The translations under genes were made by a program, and so were the position numbers. The notes under the pieces were generated by a model, which saw only the letters and a list, made by a program, of their open reading frames with translations, was not told the origin of the DNA and searched no databases. This document shows, piece by piece, positions 51,171 to 59,866 of a DNA stretch of 64,000 nucleotides. The stretch's first letter is position 1; each line of letters begins with the position of its first letter. This stretch comes from Halonotius pteroides (lineage in GTDB: Archaea; Halobacteriota; Halobacteria; Halobacteriales; Haloferacaceae): assembly GCF_003605635.1 (NCBI RefSeq), contig NZ_QMDW01000001.1:186001-250000 (forward strand), in the 5' to 3' direction.

Positions 51171-52442
51171 ATGAGTCGTTCTGTTGTCGTTATCGGCGGC
51201 GGACTCGCCGGGTTGGTCGCCGCACGCCATCTCGCAGACGGTGGTGTGGCTGTCACGCTGTATGAGGCCGACGAGACAGTCGGGGGTCGCGTCACCACTC
51301 ACACCGAAGGTGGCTATACGCTGGATCGTGGCTTTCAGGTGCTGTTTACCGCCTACCCGGCGGTACAACGGGAGCTTGATCTTGCTGCCCTCGATCTCCG
51401 GCGGTTTTCCCCGGGCGCAACGATCGCTCGGCCCGGCAGTCGGTCGGTGTTGGCCGACCCACTGGGTGATCCGAGTGCCGCCCTTGCCAGTCTACTCACT
51501 ACTGAGGTCACCACGACCGACAAACTGCGAACGCTCGCGCTCCGGCAGGATCTTTCGACGCGAACCTACGACGACCTGCTCCAGCGACCCGACACATCGA
51601 TCCGTGGGTGGCTTCGTGAATGGGGCTTCTCCGAGCAGTACATCAACAACTTCATCGCGCCGTTCTACGGCGGGATCACGCTGGATCGGTCGCTGTCGAC
51701 CTCGAAGCGCGTCTTCGAGTACACGTTTAAGTCTCTCAGCGACGGCGACAGCGCGGTGCCGGCCGACGGGATGGCCGCGATCCCGCGGCAACTCGCCGCG
51801 GCCGCCGCCGACGCCGGGGCAACGATCCAGACCGACGAGGCGGTCACAGAGCTCCGACAAAAACGCCGCCACGCGGTCGTCGTCACCGACAACGATCGCC
51901 GCGCGGTCGACGCCGTCGTCGTGGCAACCGGCCCGCGACAGGCGGCGCGGCTCACCGACTGTGCGGCGATCCCGACCGATGGCGTCGGCTGTGTCACCCA
52001 ACACTATCGGCTCCCAGCGGCCGACGGTCTCGACACCGGGCGGCGACTCCTGTTGAACGCCGGCGGCAGCGCGCCGAATACGGTTGTACCGATGTCGACG
52101 GTTGCGCCCGAGTACGCGCCCGACGATACGTTGCTGCTGAATGCGACGTTCCTCGGCGACGACGCCATCGACACCGACAGCCAGCAACTCGCTGCCAAGA
52201 CACGCAAGACGCTGTCGGCGTGGTACCCCGAGCGGCAGTTTGACGGTCTCGAACCCCTACGAACCGACCGGATCCCGTTTGCGCAGTTCGCCCAACCACC
52301 CGGGGTGCACGAATCACTGCCAGCCGTTCGAGATGGCGGGCGACGCACCTATCTGGCCGGTGAGTACACCGAGTGGTCGGCGATTCAGGGCGCGATGAAA
52401 AGCGGCCGTGAGGCTGCCCGTGCGGTGCTTGATGACCGCTGA
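51171..52442 (+). CDS. FAD-dependent amine oxidase/phytoene-desaturase-like oxidoreductase
   Basis: A 423-residue flavoprotein. The N-terminal FAD motif VVVIGGGLAGLVAARHL is followed by the VGGRV motif (41-45) typical of amine oxidases, protoporphyrinogen oxidases and phytoene desaturases. The C-terminus has the FAD-closing segment TYLAGEYTEWSAIQGAMKSG. The middle substrate domain (about 85-330) is specific for a haloarchaeal NAD(P)/FAD family of unknown substrate. Carotenoid or porphyrin genes are not adjacent, so the reaction is open. Confidence 0.85.
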   Translation: MSRSVVVIGGGLAGLVAARHLADGGVAVTLYEADETVGGRVTTHTEGGYTLDRGFQVLFTAYPAVQRELDLAALDLRRFSPGATIARPGSRSVLADPLGDPSAALASLLTTEVTTTDKLRTLALRQDLSTRTYDDLLQRPDTSIRGWLREWGFSEQYINNFIAPFYGGITLDRSLSTSKRVFEYTFKSLSDGDSAVPADGMAAIPRQLAAAAADAGATIQTDEAVTELRQKRRHAVVVTDNDRRAVDAVVVATGPRQAARLTDCAAIPTDGVGCVTQHYRLPAADGLDTGRRLLLNAGGSAPNTVVPMSTVAPEYAPDDTLLLNATFLGDDAIDTDSQQLAAKTRKTLSAWYPERQFDGLEPLRTDRIPFAQFAQPPGVHESLPAVRDGGRRTYLAGEYTEWSAIQGAMKSGREAARAVLDDR

Positions 52443-52449
52443 GACGCCG

Positions 52450-53163
52450 TCACAACAACCGCTGTAACTGCCGGAGTGGGGGGAACCACAGTGTGTCGTT
52501 ATCTCCATCATCCCAGACCACCGGCTGCAGCGAGCCCAGCGTTGACACCAGCGGCGACGGCAGATCGCCTGCCCGCCGGTCGCTGATATCGACGCCGCCA
52601 GCCAGGGTGGTAAACGCCGGGAGCACCAGCAACTCACCGCCGCGGTACGCCGCGTCGCCAAACAGATAGCAGGGTCGTTTCACCCCCTCGATCGTGATCG
52701 CCGGATGAGCATGGCCGATCACGTAGCGATGACCCCGCTGTTCGGGCGGGGCGTGGCCATGGCAGACGACAGTGCCATCAGCAAGTGTGACCGCGTCAGC
52801 AACCGAGCCTGGCCAACAGTCGGCTAGCCGGCTGTCGTGGTTGCCCTCGACAGCGAGCACCTCGACGCCGGCGTCGACACAGTTGGCCCACAGCCCCTCG
52901 ATAGCGTCGGCGGCAGTTCGTGGCAGCCGGTCAAAGCTGTGAAGCAGATCACCAGCAAAAACGATCGTTGCCGGCTCAAATCGATCCAGCAGGGTGCGAA
53001 CGCGCTGGCGGATCGACTCACCAGCGTCGATCGGCGCCGCAACACGGGAGGCATCGCCCCGGCCACAGTGGAGATCAGCGAGCACCACCGCGTCGGCGTC
53101 ATCAAGGTACACCGCCCGGTCGGCGACCGTCAGTGCCTCAGCAGCCGGTGGGCGGATGGCCAT
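52450..53163 (-). CDS. ICC-like metallophosphoesterase
   Basis: A 237-residue calcineurin-like phosphoesterase of the COG1407 type. Metal-site motifs appear in order: VLADLHCGRG (DxH), FAGDLLHSFD (GDxxH), VEGNHDSR (GNHD) and VIGHAHPAI (GHxH). In archaea these genes are often next to an Lhr-type helicase, but here the neighbours are a flavoprotein (convergent) and a regulator (divergent). The probable role is DNA or RNA phosphoester cleavage in repair; evidence is by family only. Confidence 0.87.
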   Translation of the reverse strand: MAIRPPAAEALTVADRAVYLDDADAVVLADLHCGRGDASRVAAPIDAGESIRQRVRTLLDRFEPATIVFAGDLLHSFDRLPRTAADAIEGLWANCVDAGVEVLAVEGNHDSRLADCWPGSVADAVTLADGTVVCHGHAPPEQRGHRYVIGHAHPAITIEGVKRPCYLFGDAAYRGGELLVLPAFTTLAGGVDISDRRAGDLPSPLVSTLGSLQPVVWDDGDNDTLWFPPLRQLQRLL

Positions 53164-53234
53164 ACCCACGTGTTGGTGTCAATGAACAAAACCCTCCCGT
53201 CGGGCTTTTTACCGTGCCGCCGAAAGCAGCCGGT

Positions 53235-54014
53235 ATGAGCAATGCGCTCGCGGACAAGCGAACGGCCACGCGGTTTCGCGTGCTGGTGGAGATCGCCGAC
53301 CGCCAGCCGGCGGTGAGCCAAGGCGAGATCGCCGACTCGGTCGGCGTCACCAGCCAAGCGGTCTCCGAGTACATCCGCGAGCTCGTCGACGACGGCCTCG
53401 TCCGCAAGGAGGGACGCTCCCGGTATGCCGTCACCAAGGAGGGCGTCGACTGGCTGTTTCAGGAGGCCAGATCCCTCCAGCGGTTCGCCAACCACGTCAC
53501 CGACGATGTGTTGGGCAGCGTTCAGGAGGATACCGCGATCGCCACGGACACGATCGAGGCCGGCCAGCAGGTGACACTCTCACTGGCGGAGGGATTGCTG
53601 CATGCGACCCCTGGCGACGAGGGGCCGGCAACCGGGGTCGCCACGACCGACGCTGACGCCGGTACCGACGTGAGCGTCACCTCATTCGAGGGGATCATCG
53701 AGATGACAACCGGCACAGTCACCGTCGCACAGGTGCCGCCGGCTCGTGATGGCGGCAGTCGCGAAGCCGATACCGACGCGTTGGCCGACGAGTGTGAGAC
53801 CGCCGATCAGTGTCTGGCGGCCGACGTCGAGGGCGTTGTCTCCCTCCGGGAGGCGGGCTACGAACCGGCAGTGACGGTTGCTGCCGGCGAGGTCGCCGCC
53901 GCGGCGGCCGCCGTCGGAATGGCTGTTGTCGTCGTCGCCGCAACCGACACGGTTGGTCGTGTCACCGACACACTCCGCGATGGCGACACAGATTATGATG
54001 TCACGACACTGTAA
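53235..54014 (+). CDS. Winged-helix regulator with acidic, Gly/Ala-rich C-terminal part
   Basis: A 259-residue protein. Residues 8-75 are a clear winged helix (FRVLVEIADRQPAVSQGEIA, then VTSQAVSEYIRELV and a wing RSRYAVTKEG). The rest has a beta-rich domain with a TIEAGQQVTLSLAEGLLHA segment and a hydrophobic Ala/Val-rich stretch near 220-240 that could be a membrane-like helix or a buried domain core. It is a haloarchaeal MarR-type family (COG2512-like) of unknown targets. The start at 53235 follows a T-rich box by about 30 bp. It diverges from the phosphoesterase. Confidence 0.75.
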   Translation: MSNALADKRTATRFRVLVEIADRQPAVSQGEIADSVGVTSQAVSEYIRELVDDGLVRKEGRSRYAVTKEGVDWLFQEARSLQRFANHVTDDVLGSVQEDTAIATDTIEAGQQVTLSLAEGLLHATPGDEGPATGVATTDADAGTDVSVTSFEGIIEMTTGTVTVAQVPPARDGGSREADTDALADECETADQCLAADVEGVVSLREAGYEPAVTVAAGEVAAAAAAVGMAVVVVAATDTVGRVTDTLRDGDTDYDVTTL

Positions 54015-54037
54015 ACGCACGCTGTCGCACCAAGCGC

Positions 54038-54652
54038 TCAGGCGGTGCCCTCGGCGTGATCTTTCACGGTCGCGTAGGCCTCCTGGAGCTGTTTGAACTC
54101 CTCGCTGCTGCCGCCGCGATCAGGGTGGGTCTCCTTGGCTCGCGAGCGGTAGGCATCCCGAACCTCGGTGGCGGTGGCATCAGGTGTGATCCCAAGCTGC
54201 TCGTAGGCCTGATCTACCGGGTCGTTGCTGGTCGGTGGGGTACGGACATCATCCGGGATCTCAAACGGTAGCCGGCGACCAAGGTTGGCCGCGGGCATCT
54301 CAGCCTCACAGAGAATGACGTGGGTCGTGGTCTCCTCAAGTCCAAAGAGGACGCGTGGATCGAACGTGAGGCCGACATCCCGCTGCGGGAGGTAGAAATC
54401 CAGGCTGTGGCCGGCACGATCATGGGCTTCAAGATACGGTTCGTTGATCGCGGTCAGGTAGTCTCTGTACTCGGCGCGACGACGCTCCGTGCCGCTGGTG
54501 TGGTGGGTGTGGTCGTTGTGGCCGTGATCTGTGGCAGGAAACAATCGATCGCCAACATAGAAGAGCGCGGCGACGATCGCGGAAGCAACCAGCCCAAAGA
54601 GGAGCCCAAAGACGACCCACGCCGGCAGCGTGGCCTGCAGCACGGAAAGCAC
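54038..54652 (-). CDS. Membrane-anchored J-domain protein
   Basis: A 204-residue protein. A hydrophobic segment at about 11-36 anchors it to the membrane. A His-rich linker (DHGHNDHTHH, about 42-51) follows, then a middle alpha/beta region and a C-terminal J-domain from about 144, with the HPD motif in KETHPDRGG. It would stimulate a DnaK-type chaperone locally at the membrane. The G/F and zinc domains of DnaJ are absent, so it is a specialised co-chaperone. It converges on the winged-helix gene. Confidence 0.8.
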   Translation of the reverse strand: MLSVLQATLPAWVVFGLLFGLVASAIVAALFYVGDRLFPATDHGHNDHTHHTSGTERRRAEYRDYLTAINEPYLEAHDRAGHSLDFYLPQRDVGLTFDPRVLFGLEETTTHVILCEAEMPAANLGRRLPFEIPDDVRTPPTSNDPVDQAYEQLGITPDATATEVRDAYRSRAKETHPDRGGSSEEFKQLQEAYATVKDHAEGTA

Positions 54653-54698
54653 ATTTGCCGTTTACGCTCCACAATAAAGAACGTCTCGCCGCTGTCGA

Positions 54699-54956
54699 TC
54701 AGATCACGTCCTCGGCTTTCAGGCCCGCGATCGCGTCGTCAACGAGTGACTCAACATCCTCGTAGGGAAACTCTTGGTGGCCGCTGAGATCCGAGGCAAG
54801 CTCCATGGCGGTGAGCGTTCGCTCTCCGGCAGTAAACGTTGTCCTCGGGCCGTTTGGGAGCGCCGGAACCAGATCCATCTGGCCGGTGATCGGGTAGTCA
54901 GCTCCAGTGAAGGCCTCGGTGAACTGCTCGCGGAGTTCGGCTTCGACTGATGACAT
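54699..54956 (-). CDS. MTH865-like small protein
   Basis: An 85-residue soluble helical protein. The pattern (ADYPITGQMDLVPALPNG, then TTFTAGERTLTAMELASDL and FPYEDVESLVDDAIAGL) agrees with the MTH865-like family, whose structure from Methanothermobacter is a small helical domain of unknown function. It precedes the J-domain gene on the same strand by 46 bp and may be co-transcribed. No enzymatic motif is visible. Confidence 0.75.
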   Translation of the reverse strand: MSSVEAELREQFTEAFTGADYPITGQMDLVPALPNGPRTTFTAGERTLTAMELASDLSGHQEFPYEDVESLVDDAIAGLKAEDVI

Positions 54957-55079
54957 GGGCGAATGTGTCGGGATTGGCAGTAAAAGCGTTCCGAAACGGG
55001 TGACACGCGGGGAGGCTCACCACCGGGTGGGCGGCTGCGAACCAACATATTCACTACACCCGATCACGAAGGGCGAAAT

Positions 55080-55715
55080 ATGAGCGACAACGACGCGGTC
55101 TCGCGGCGAGGGCTGCTTCGAACAGCGGCCGGCGGCGTTGCCGCGGCGGGAGCCACAACGGCCACGGCAGGTACCGCGGCTGGGCAGTCGGAGATGGCTG
55201 ATTTCGGGAGTCATCTACAGGGCGTCGACGGCGGCACCGAAGACCTTCGCGGAAACGATGAAGTTACCGTCGAAGTCGGTGCCAGCGGCAACGGCGGCAA
55301 TCTCGCTTTCGGCCCCGCCGGCATCTGGATCGACCCGGGAACGACCGTCATCTGGGAGTGGACCGGCAACGGCGGCGGCCACAACGTCGAGGCTGTTGAG
55401 GGGCCAGCCGGGCTTGGAAGTGAGACAGTGAGCGAGGCCGGCTTTAGCTACGAGTTCACCTTCACCGAGGAACACACCGGCATCACCAACTATCAGTGTG
55501 TCCCCCACTCCTCGCTCGGGATGCTCGGAGCGGTCGCGGTCGGCGGCGACGTGCCGACAGTCGAGACCGGCGGCGGTGGCGGCGGTGGCGGCGCGCCACA
55601 GATCCCGGATACGGCCAAAACCCTTGGGCTGGCAACGTTCGTGGCGATGGTCTCGACGCTCTCGTTTGCCTTCTTCTTCCTCAAATACGGTGGCGACTAC
55701 GAGGACGCCGCCTGA
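55080..55715 (+). CDS. Halocyanin-type blue copper protein, membrane-anchored
   Basis: A 211-residue exported electron carrier. The N-terminus SRRGLLRTAAGGVAAAGATT is a Tat signal. The cupredoxin domain (about 60-158) carries the type 1 copper ligands: His in GGGHNVEA, and Cys, His and Met in YQCVPHSSLGML. A Gly linker (GGGGGGGG) and a C-terminal membrane helix (about 182-203) hold it at the outer membrane face, so it does not rely on a lipobox. It should pass electrons between respiratory complexes. Its stop codon directly abuts the stop of the convergent glycosyltransferase. Confidence 0.92.
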   Translation: MSDNDAVSRRGLLRTAAGGVAAAGATTATAGTAAGQSEMADFGSHLQGVDGGTEDLRGNDEVTVEVGASGNGGNLAFGPAGIWIDPGTTVIWEWTGNGGGHNVEAVEGPAGLGSETVSEAGFSYEFTFTEEHTGITNYQCVPHSSLGMLGAVAVGGDVPTVETGGGGGGGGAPQIPDTAKTLGLATFVAMVSTLSFAFFFLKYGGDYEDAA

Positions 55716-56789
55716 TCACAACAGGCCGTAGTTATCGATCGCCTGCCGGTAGCAGGTGAGATACCGGTCGACGATACTGCTGTAATCGTAACGTTCGTAC
55801 GCTGGATCGATGGTTCGCTGTTCAAGCGAACCCGCGGCGACGATCTCATCAGCAAACTCCTGTGGTGTCGAGACGAGTTCGCCGCGGGTCGCCGCAAGCC
55901 GGGATTTCTCCTCGATCAGCTCATGGGCCGCCGAATCGGTCTGATACTCCGCGATGCCGACACAGCCACAGGCCAACCCCCACAGCAGATTCGTCGCAAA
56001 CGGCTCTTGTTCGGCGGTCTGGGCGAACACGTGGGCCCCTTTCAAAACGGCGACACGCTGTTGGTTGCCTAACTCGCCGAGAAAGGAGACTCGATCGCGG
56101 ATGCGGAGGTCGCGGGCCGTCCGCTCGATATCCGACGCCGCGTCCCCGTTGCCGATGATCGCCGCCGACCAGTCACGGTCGCGGAGCTCGGCCAACGCGA
56201 GCAGAAACGTCTCGGCGTTGGCATGGGAGTCCAGCCGACGGCTGTAGACCAGATCAAACTCGTCGTTGACAGGGGCGGATTCGATCACCGAGAAGTCCAA
56301 TCCCTCGGGGATGACGCTGATCGTCGACTCGGCGGCCCCATACTCACGGACGACCGTTTCAACCGTTTGGGAGGGGGCGATGATCCGGTCGGCCTTGCTG
56401 GCGACGCGCCGGCAGTCGTTGTCGCTGTCGCCGTCGTCGACCGCCCACCAGTCGACGACCAACGGCACCCGCAGCAGTCGGCACACCGCTTTGGCGGCGC
56501 GGGCGTGTCGGGCCGGCGTGTTCGGCATGTGGACGACATCCGGGTCGGCCCGTCGAATGGCCAACGGGAGTTTGGCGACAAAACGGTTCGTCGAGAAGTC
56601 GCCGTCGACCGCGCGGTAAGAAATACCGTCTTGCTCGAAGGTGGGGTGGTCGCCGTCCCACCAGCGGCTACAGAGTACCACAACCTCGTGGTCAGTGCGG
56701 CTGAGCAGCTGAATCAGTCGCGTTCGCCGTCGAATCCCAGGAGTGTCGCGGGTGTGGTGGGTGTGCATCGAGACAAACGCGACACGCAT
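55716..56789 (-). CDS. Family 4 glycosyltransferase
   Basis: A 357-residue GT-B-fold enzyme. The N-terminus MRVAFVSMHTHHTRDT begins the acceptor domain. The C-terminal domain has a ligand segment RLDSHANAETFLLAL, and the EX7E-like region reads EQEPFATNLLWGLACG. It would transfer a sugar from a nucleotide donor to a lipid or protein acceptor at the cytoplasmic membrane side. No other cell-surface genes are adjacent. The start at 56789 is the first ATG of the fold. An A/T segment upstream is not clearly a promoter. Confidence 0.88.
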   Translation of the reverse strand: MRVAFVSMHTHHTRDTPGIRRRTRLIQLLSRTDHEVVVLCSRWWDGDHPTFEQDGISYRAVDGDFSTNRFVAKLPLAIRRADPDVVHMPNTPARHARAAKAVCRLLRVPLVVDWWAVDDGDSDNDCRRVASKADRIIAPSQTVETVVREYGAAESTISVIPEGLDFSVIESAPVNDEFDLVYSRRLDSHANAETFLLALAELRDRDWSAAIIGNGDAASDIERTARDLRIRDRVSFLGELGNQQRVAVLKGAHVFAQTAEQEPFATNLLWGLACGCVGIAEYQTDSAAHELIEEKSRLAATRGELVSTPQEFADEIVAAGSLEQRTIDPAYERYDYSSIVDRYLTCYRQAIDNYGLL

Positions 56790-56994
56790 ACCTGAAGGGT
56801 GCCACCCGTTGATTAAAAACCTACGCGAAACGCAACCGATCGACCGCAAGCATCGATCGCTGCCCACGCGGGCGACCGGGTGGCTGTCGCTCCGTATCTA
56901 CGGTGTCGCGTCTGTGTTCGTTGGTGTCAGAACCTACCTACAGAGGTGATCGTCGCAGGCTGCGATGCCTGCCGTGGACGGTTGGAGCGGCGAT

Positions 56995-57225
56995 TCAGTG
57001 CGTTCGGTCAGTCGATGTCACCGGCTGCATGTCCGGCCCCGAGAGCCGGCTGAGGCCAACGACCAGCGAGAGGGTCATCACAACCAACAGTGCAGCCAAG
57101 GCGAACGCAAACGTCGTCACGCCGAGGGAAACGACTGCGGTGACACCAGCCAGCTCACCGCTGATGGTAGTGAGGAGGGCCACAACGGCGAGTTCGAGGA
57201 GTCGATCTTCAACTTCCGTGGTCAT
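56995..57225 (-). CDS. Small membrane protein, two helices
   Basis: A 76-residue protein with hydrophobic segments at about 11-33 and 36-61, an acidic N-terminus (MTTEVEDRLLELA) and a polar C-terminal tail. It could be a small membrane protein of unknown function. Evidence is the sequence character and a plausible start, and there is no clear family. Intergenic DNA on both sides (56790-56994 and 57226-57344) shows nothing else. Confidence 0.5.
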   Translation of the reverse strand: MTTEVEDRLLELAVVALLTTISGELAGVTAVVSLGVTTFAFALAALLVVMTLSLVVGLSRLSGPDMQPVTSTDRTH

Positions 57226-57344
57226 ACTTTTGTTTGGGGCTGGAAGGTCATAAGCCGCGCCCGAGGCCTGCGGTCGTGTCTCACACTAACATGGCCGGTC
57301 GGATCAGATCATTCACAACACGTCCAACGACAATCAAGAACGAT

Positions 57345-57737
57345 CTAGTCTCGAAGATTCGTGATGTCGATTTTCGACCCAACTGCGTCAGTTTGAAAAT
57401 CCGCGTCAGCAACCACGAGCTGATCGCCAGTTGAACGCGCTGTGGCAGCGATAAGACAATCACGGGCTGCCATTCGCACACCGTCTGCTAGCAGTTCGTC
57501 TTGGAGCCGAGCCGCTTCCACCGCGAGGTCGTCGGTGAGTTCGATCGCCCGAACACCACCGAATCGCTGGCGTTCGGCAACGATATCTGTCGATCCGCTG
57601 CCGAGAACGCCATCAAGCACCTCATAGACGCAGATCGAGGAGGTGAGTAGTTGATCGTCCCGCGATCGAATGAACCCGACCGTTGCATCAACACCTTCGA
57701 GCAGGTCGATGATGACCGACGAATCGAGAAATGTCAC
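57345..57737 (-). CDS. PIN-domain toxin (VapC-like)
   Basis: A 130-residue PIN nuclease. Acidic residues are in place: Asp5 in FLDSSVII, Glu39 in CVYEVLDG, Asp93 in ARDCLIAAT and Asp111/113 in VVADADF. The GTG start at 57737 overlaps the antitoxin stop (GTGA), the typical vapBC arrangement, and a longer frame upstream is not needed. It should cleave RNA when freed from its antitoxin. Confidence 0.87.
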   Translation of the reverse strand: MTFLDSSVIIDLLEGVDATVGFIRSRDDQLLTSSICVYEVLDGVLGSGSTDIVAERQRFGGVRAIELTDDLAVEAARLQDELLADGVRMAARDCLIAATARSTGDQLVVADADFQTDAVGSKIDITNLRD

Positions 57738-57931
57738 CGCTCGAAACTCTCCCGAGAACGGTCGATCGCCTCGCGGGCGCGGTCGGCCGTCTCCGAATCC
57801 CACGCCCCGATCTCGATCGGCTGTTCGTCGGCTGCCAGCCGACGCAGTAGCTCGTCGAAACTCTCGCTGTCGCGTTTGAGCCGATCGAGTTTCTCCTTTG
57901 TCTGCTCGGAAACACGGATGGATGTGCTCAT
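57734..57931 (-). CDS. VapB-like antitoxin (DUF7557-like)
   Basis: A 65-residue protein. The N-terminus MSTSIRVSEQTKEKLDRLKR is a ribbon-helix-helix-type DNA-binding unit, and the acidic C-terminus would inhibit the toxin. The stop overlaps the toxin GTG by 4 bp. An inverted repeat TATGCA...TGCATA (57931-57949) covers the start region and is a likely operator for autoregulation. ATG 57937 or 57952 are alternative starts. Confidence 0.8.
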   Translation of the reverse strand: MSTSIRVSEQTKEKLDRLKRDSESFDELLRRLAADEQPIEIGAWDSETADRAREAIDRSRESFER

Positions 57932-57949
57932 ATGCATGCATTGTGCATA
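57931..57949. promoter_or_regulatory. Operator-like inverted repeat of the VapBC-like pair
   Basis: TATGCA-TGCATTG-TGCATA (57931-57949), with an inner ATGCATGCAT palindrome, lies at the antitoxin start and just downstream of an ACTTAG-type TATA region. RHH antitoxins normally bind such repeats to repress their own operon. Confidence 0.5.
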
Positions 57950-58036
57950 CATCAGCTAAGTAGCTTTGCCAACAGCAGGCGAGGGATGAGACTGCTGGCC
58001 GGTAGAATCAAACCGTTCTCGCCCAAATCAGCAGTT

Positions 58037-58453
58037 ATGAGCGTGGAATCGACACAGCGGGCGATCCGGTGTTTGATCGCTAAGGTTGGCCTCGATGGCC
58101 ACGACCGCGGCGCGCAGGTCATCGCTCGGGCGTTCCGGGATGCCGGCTTCGAGGTGGTGTACTCCGGGCTCCACCGCGCCCCCGAGGAAATCGTCCAAGC
58201 CGCCGTCCAAGAGGACGTGGATGTGCTTGGCATCTCGATCCTCTCAGGGGCCCACAACACGCTGATCCCGACGATCATCGACGGTCTCGAATCCTACGGC
58301 GCGCTCGATGACACCCTGATCCTCGTCGGTGGCATCATCCCCGAGGAAGATACAACGACGCTCAAAGAGATGGGCGTCGCCGAGATCTTCGGCCCCGGGA
58401 CGCCGATGGAAGAGACCGTCGCGTTCGTCCGCGAACACGCCGGAGCGGAGTAG
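58037..58453 (+). CDS. Methylmalonyl-CoA mutase, cobalamin-binding (small) subunit
   Basis: A 138-residue B12-binding domain. The cobalamin motif KVGLDGHDRGAQV (DxHxxG) and the matching SGLHRAPEEIV and LVGGIIPEED segments are those of the C-terminal part of methylmalonyl-CoA mutase. In archaea this part is a separate protein that joins a large catalytic subunit, which is not in this window. MeaB follows after 2 bp. Together they serve propionyl-CoA/methylmalonyl-CoA conversion to succinyl-CoA. The start at 58037 fits the family N-terminus. Confidence 0.93.
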   Translation: MSVESTQRAIRCLIAKVGLDGHDRGAQVIARAFRDAGFEVVYSGLHRAPEEIVQAAVQEDVDVLGISILSGAHNTLIPTIIDGLESYGALDDTLILVGGIIPEEDTTTLKEMGVAEIFGPGTPMEETVAFVREHAGAE

Positions 58454-58455
58454 CG

Positions 58456-59724
58456 ATGGGCGACGACACCCCCCAGACCGCCGGCGGCAGCAGTGGCAAT
58501 GACGTGGCCAACAGTGATCCCACAGCATCGCTCCCGGATGCGTTGCTGGCGACCCGTTCAGCGGCTCCGCGTGAGCAGCTTTCGGCGTCGAATACAGCGT
58601 TGCTGGACGGTCTCTTGGACGGCGACCAGCGCGCGCTTGCACGCGTGCTCACGAAGATAGAAGATCGGACAGCGGGAGCCCGTGACCTCCTGGCCGCATT
58701 ATACACCCACGCCGGGACGACACCGGTGCTCGGGGTCACCGGCAGTCCCGGCGCGGGCAAATCCACACTGGTCGACAAACTCACTGACTACTACCGCGAG
58801 CGCGGCGAGACTGTCGGCGTGTTGGCGGTCGATCCCGCCTCCCCGTACACCGGCGGGTCGGTGTTGGGCGATCGGATCCGAATGGGGTCGACCGCCGGCG
58901 ACGAGGGCGTCTTCGTCCGCTCGATGAGCGCGCGCGGCCGCCTCGGCGGGCTCTCGATGGCGACGACCGACGCCGTCACCGCCTTCGAGGCCTTCGGCAT
59001 GGATCGGATCATCATCGAAACCGTCGGTGCGGGCCAAAACGAGGTCGACATCGTCGAAACCGCCGACACCGTCGCGGTCGTCGTCCAGCCAGGCTCCGGC
59101 GATGATGTCCAGCTGCTGAAAGCCGGCATCCTCGAGATCGGTGACATTTTCGTCGTCAACAAGGCCGATATGGACGAGGCCGCTCAGACAGTCGCAGATC
59201 TGGAGGCGATGGTACACGGGTCGAAGGCGACCGGGAGCGTTGCTGGCCACCACACCGCTGATATCGGCCCTGGTGCCCACGGTAGCGACGACAGCGAGCC
59301 CCCAAGCGAGTCCAACATCAGCGACGATAGTGAAGCGCCGAGGTCGTGGACGCCCACAGTCGTCGAGACAATCGCCACGACCGGCGAGGGGGTTGAGGAG
59401 TTCGCCGATGCTGTCGCTGCACACACGACTCACCTCAATGGGTCAGCCGGAGCGACCAGCCGCCGGCACCGGCGGGCAGCAGCAACCCTGCAGCGACTCC
59501 TCCGGAGCGATCTGCGTGCGATCAGCGAACGCCTGCTGGAGGCCAACGGCGGCCTCGATGCGGTGGCCACCGCCGTCGCAGGACGCGACGTTGACCCATA
59601 CACGCTCGTCGACCGGCTTGTCGCGCCGCTTGATGCGGCCGTCACATCGGATCCCACCGACGACGATACCACGGGCGATGGGCCGGAAGCTGACACCAAC
59701 GGCGACAACAACTCCTCAAGCTGA
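58456..59724 (+). CDS. meaB: Methylmalonyl-CoA mutase-associated GTPase MeaB
   Basis: A 422-residue G3E-family GTPase (ArgK/MeaB) that protects and reloads adenosylcobalamin on the mutase. Walker A GVTGSPGAGKST is near residue 95, switch-type DPASPYTGGSVLGD near 128, ETVGAGQNEVD near 190, and the base motif NKADMDEA near 232-240. The N-terminal 60 residues and the C-terminal tail are disordered and acidic. A poorly conserved insertion around 260-300 is also disordered. It starts 2 bp after the cobalamin subunit stop, so they are one operon. Confidence 0.94.
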   Translation: MGDDTPQTAGGSSGNDVANSDPTASLPDALLATRSAAPREQLSASNTALLDGLLDGDQRALARVLTKIEDRTAGARDLLAALYTHAGTTPVLGVTGSPGAGKSTLVDKLTDYYRERGETVGVLAVDPASPYTGGSVLGDRIRMGSTAGDEGVFVRSMSARGRLGGLSMATTDAVTAFEAFGMDRIIIETVGAGQNEVDIVETADTVAVVVQPGSGDDVQLLKAGILEIGDIFVVNKADMDEAAQTVADLEAMVHGSKATGSVAGHHTADIGPGAHGSDDSEPPSESNISDDSEAPRSWTPTVVETIATTGEGVEEFADAVAAHTTHLNGSAGATSRRHRRAAATLQRLLRSDLRAISERLLEANGGLDAVATAVAGRDVDPYTLVDRLVAPLDAAVTSDPTDDDTTGDGPEADTNGDNNSSS

Positions 59725-59866
59725 GTTCACGCAGTTCAAACCGGCCACCTGTCGGGTTCCTACAGGCTTATTATAGTTCAGTTGTAAGCGATCACATACG
59801 TTGAATCGATAGCGGCGGTAAGCGTGCCGCTGTCGACCCGGGCAACACCAGCTTTCAGAGGACGCA

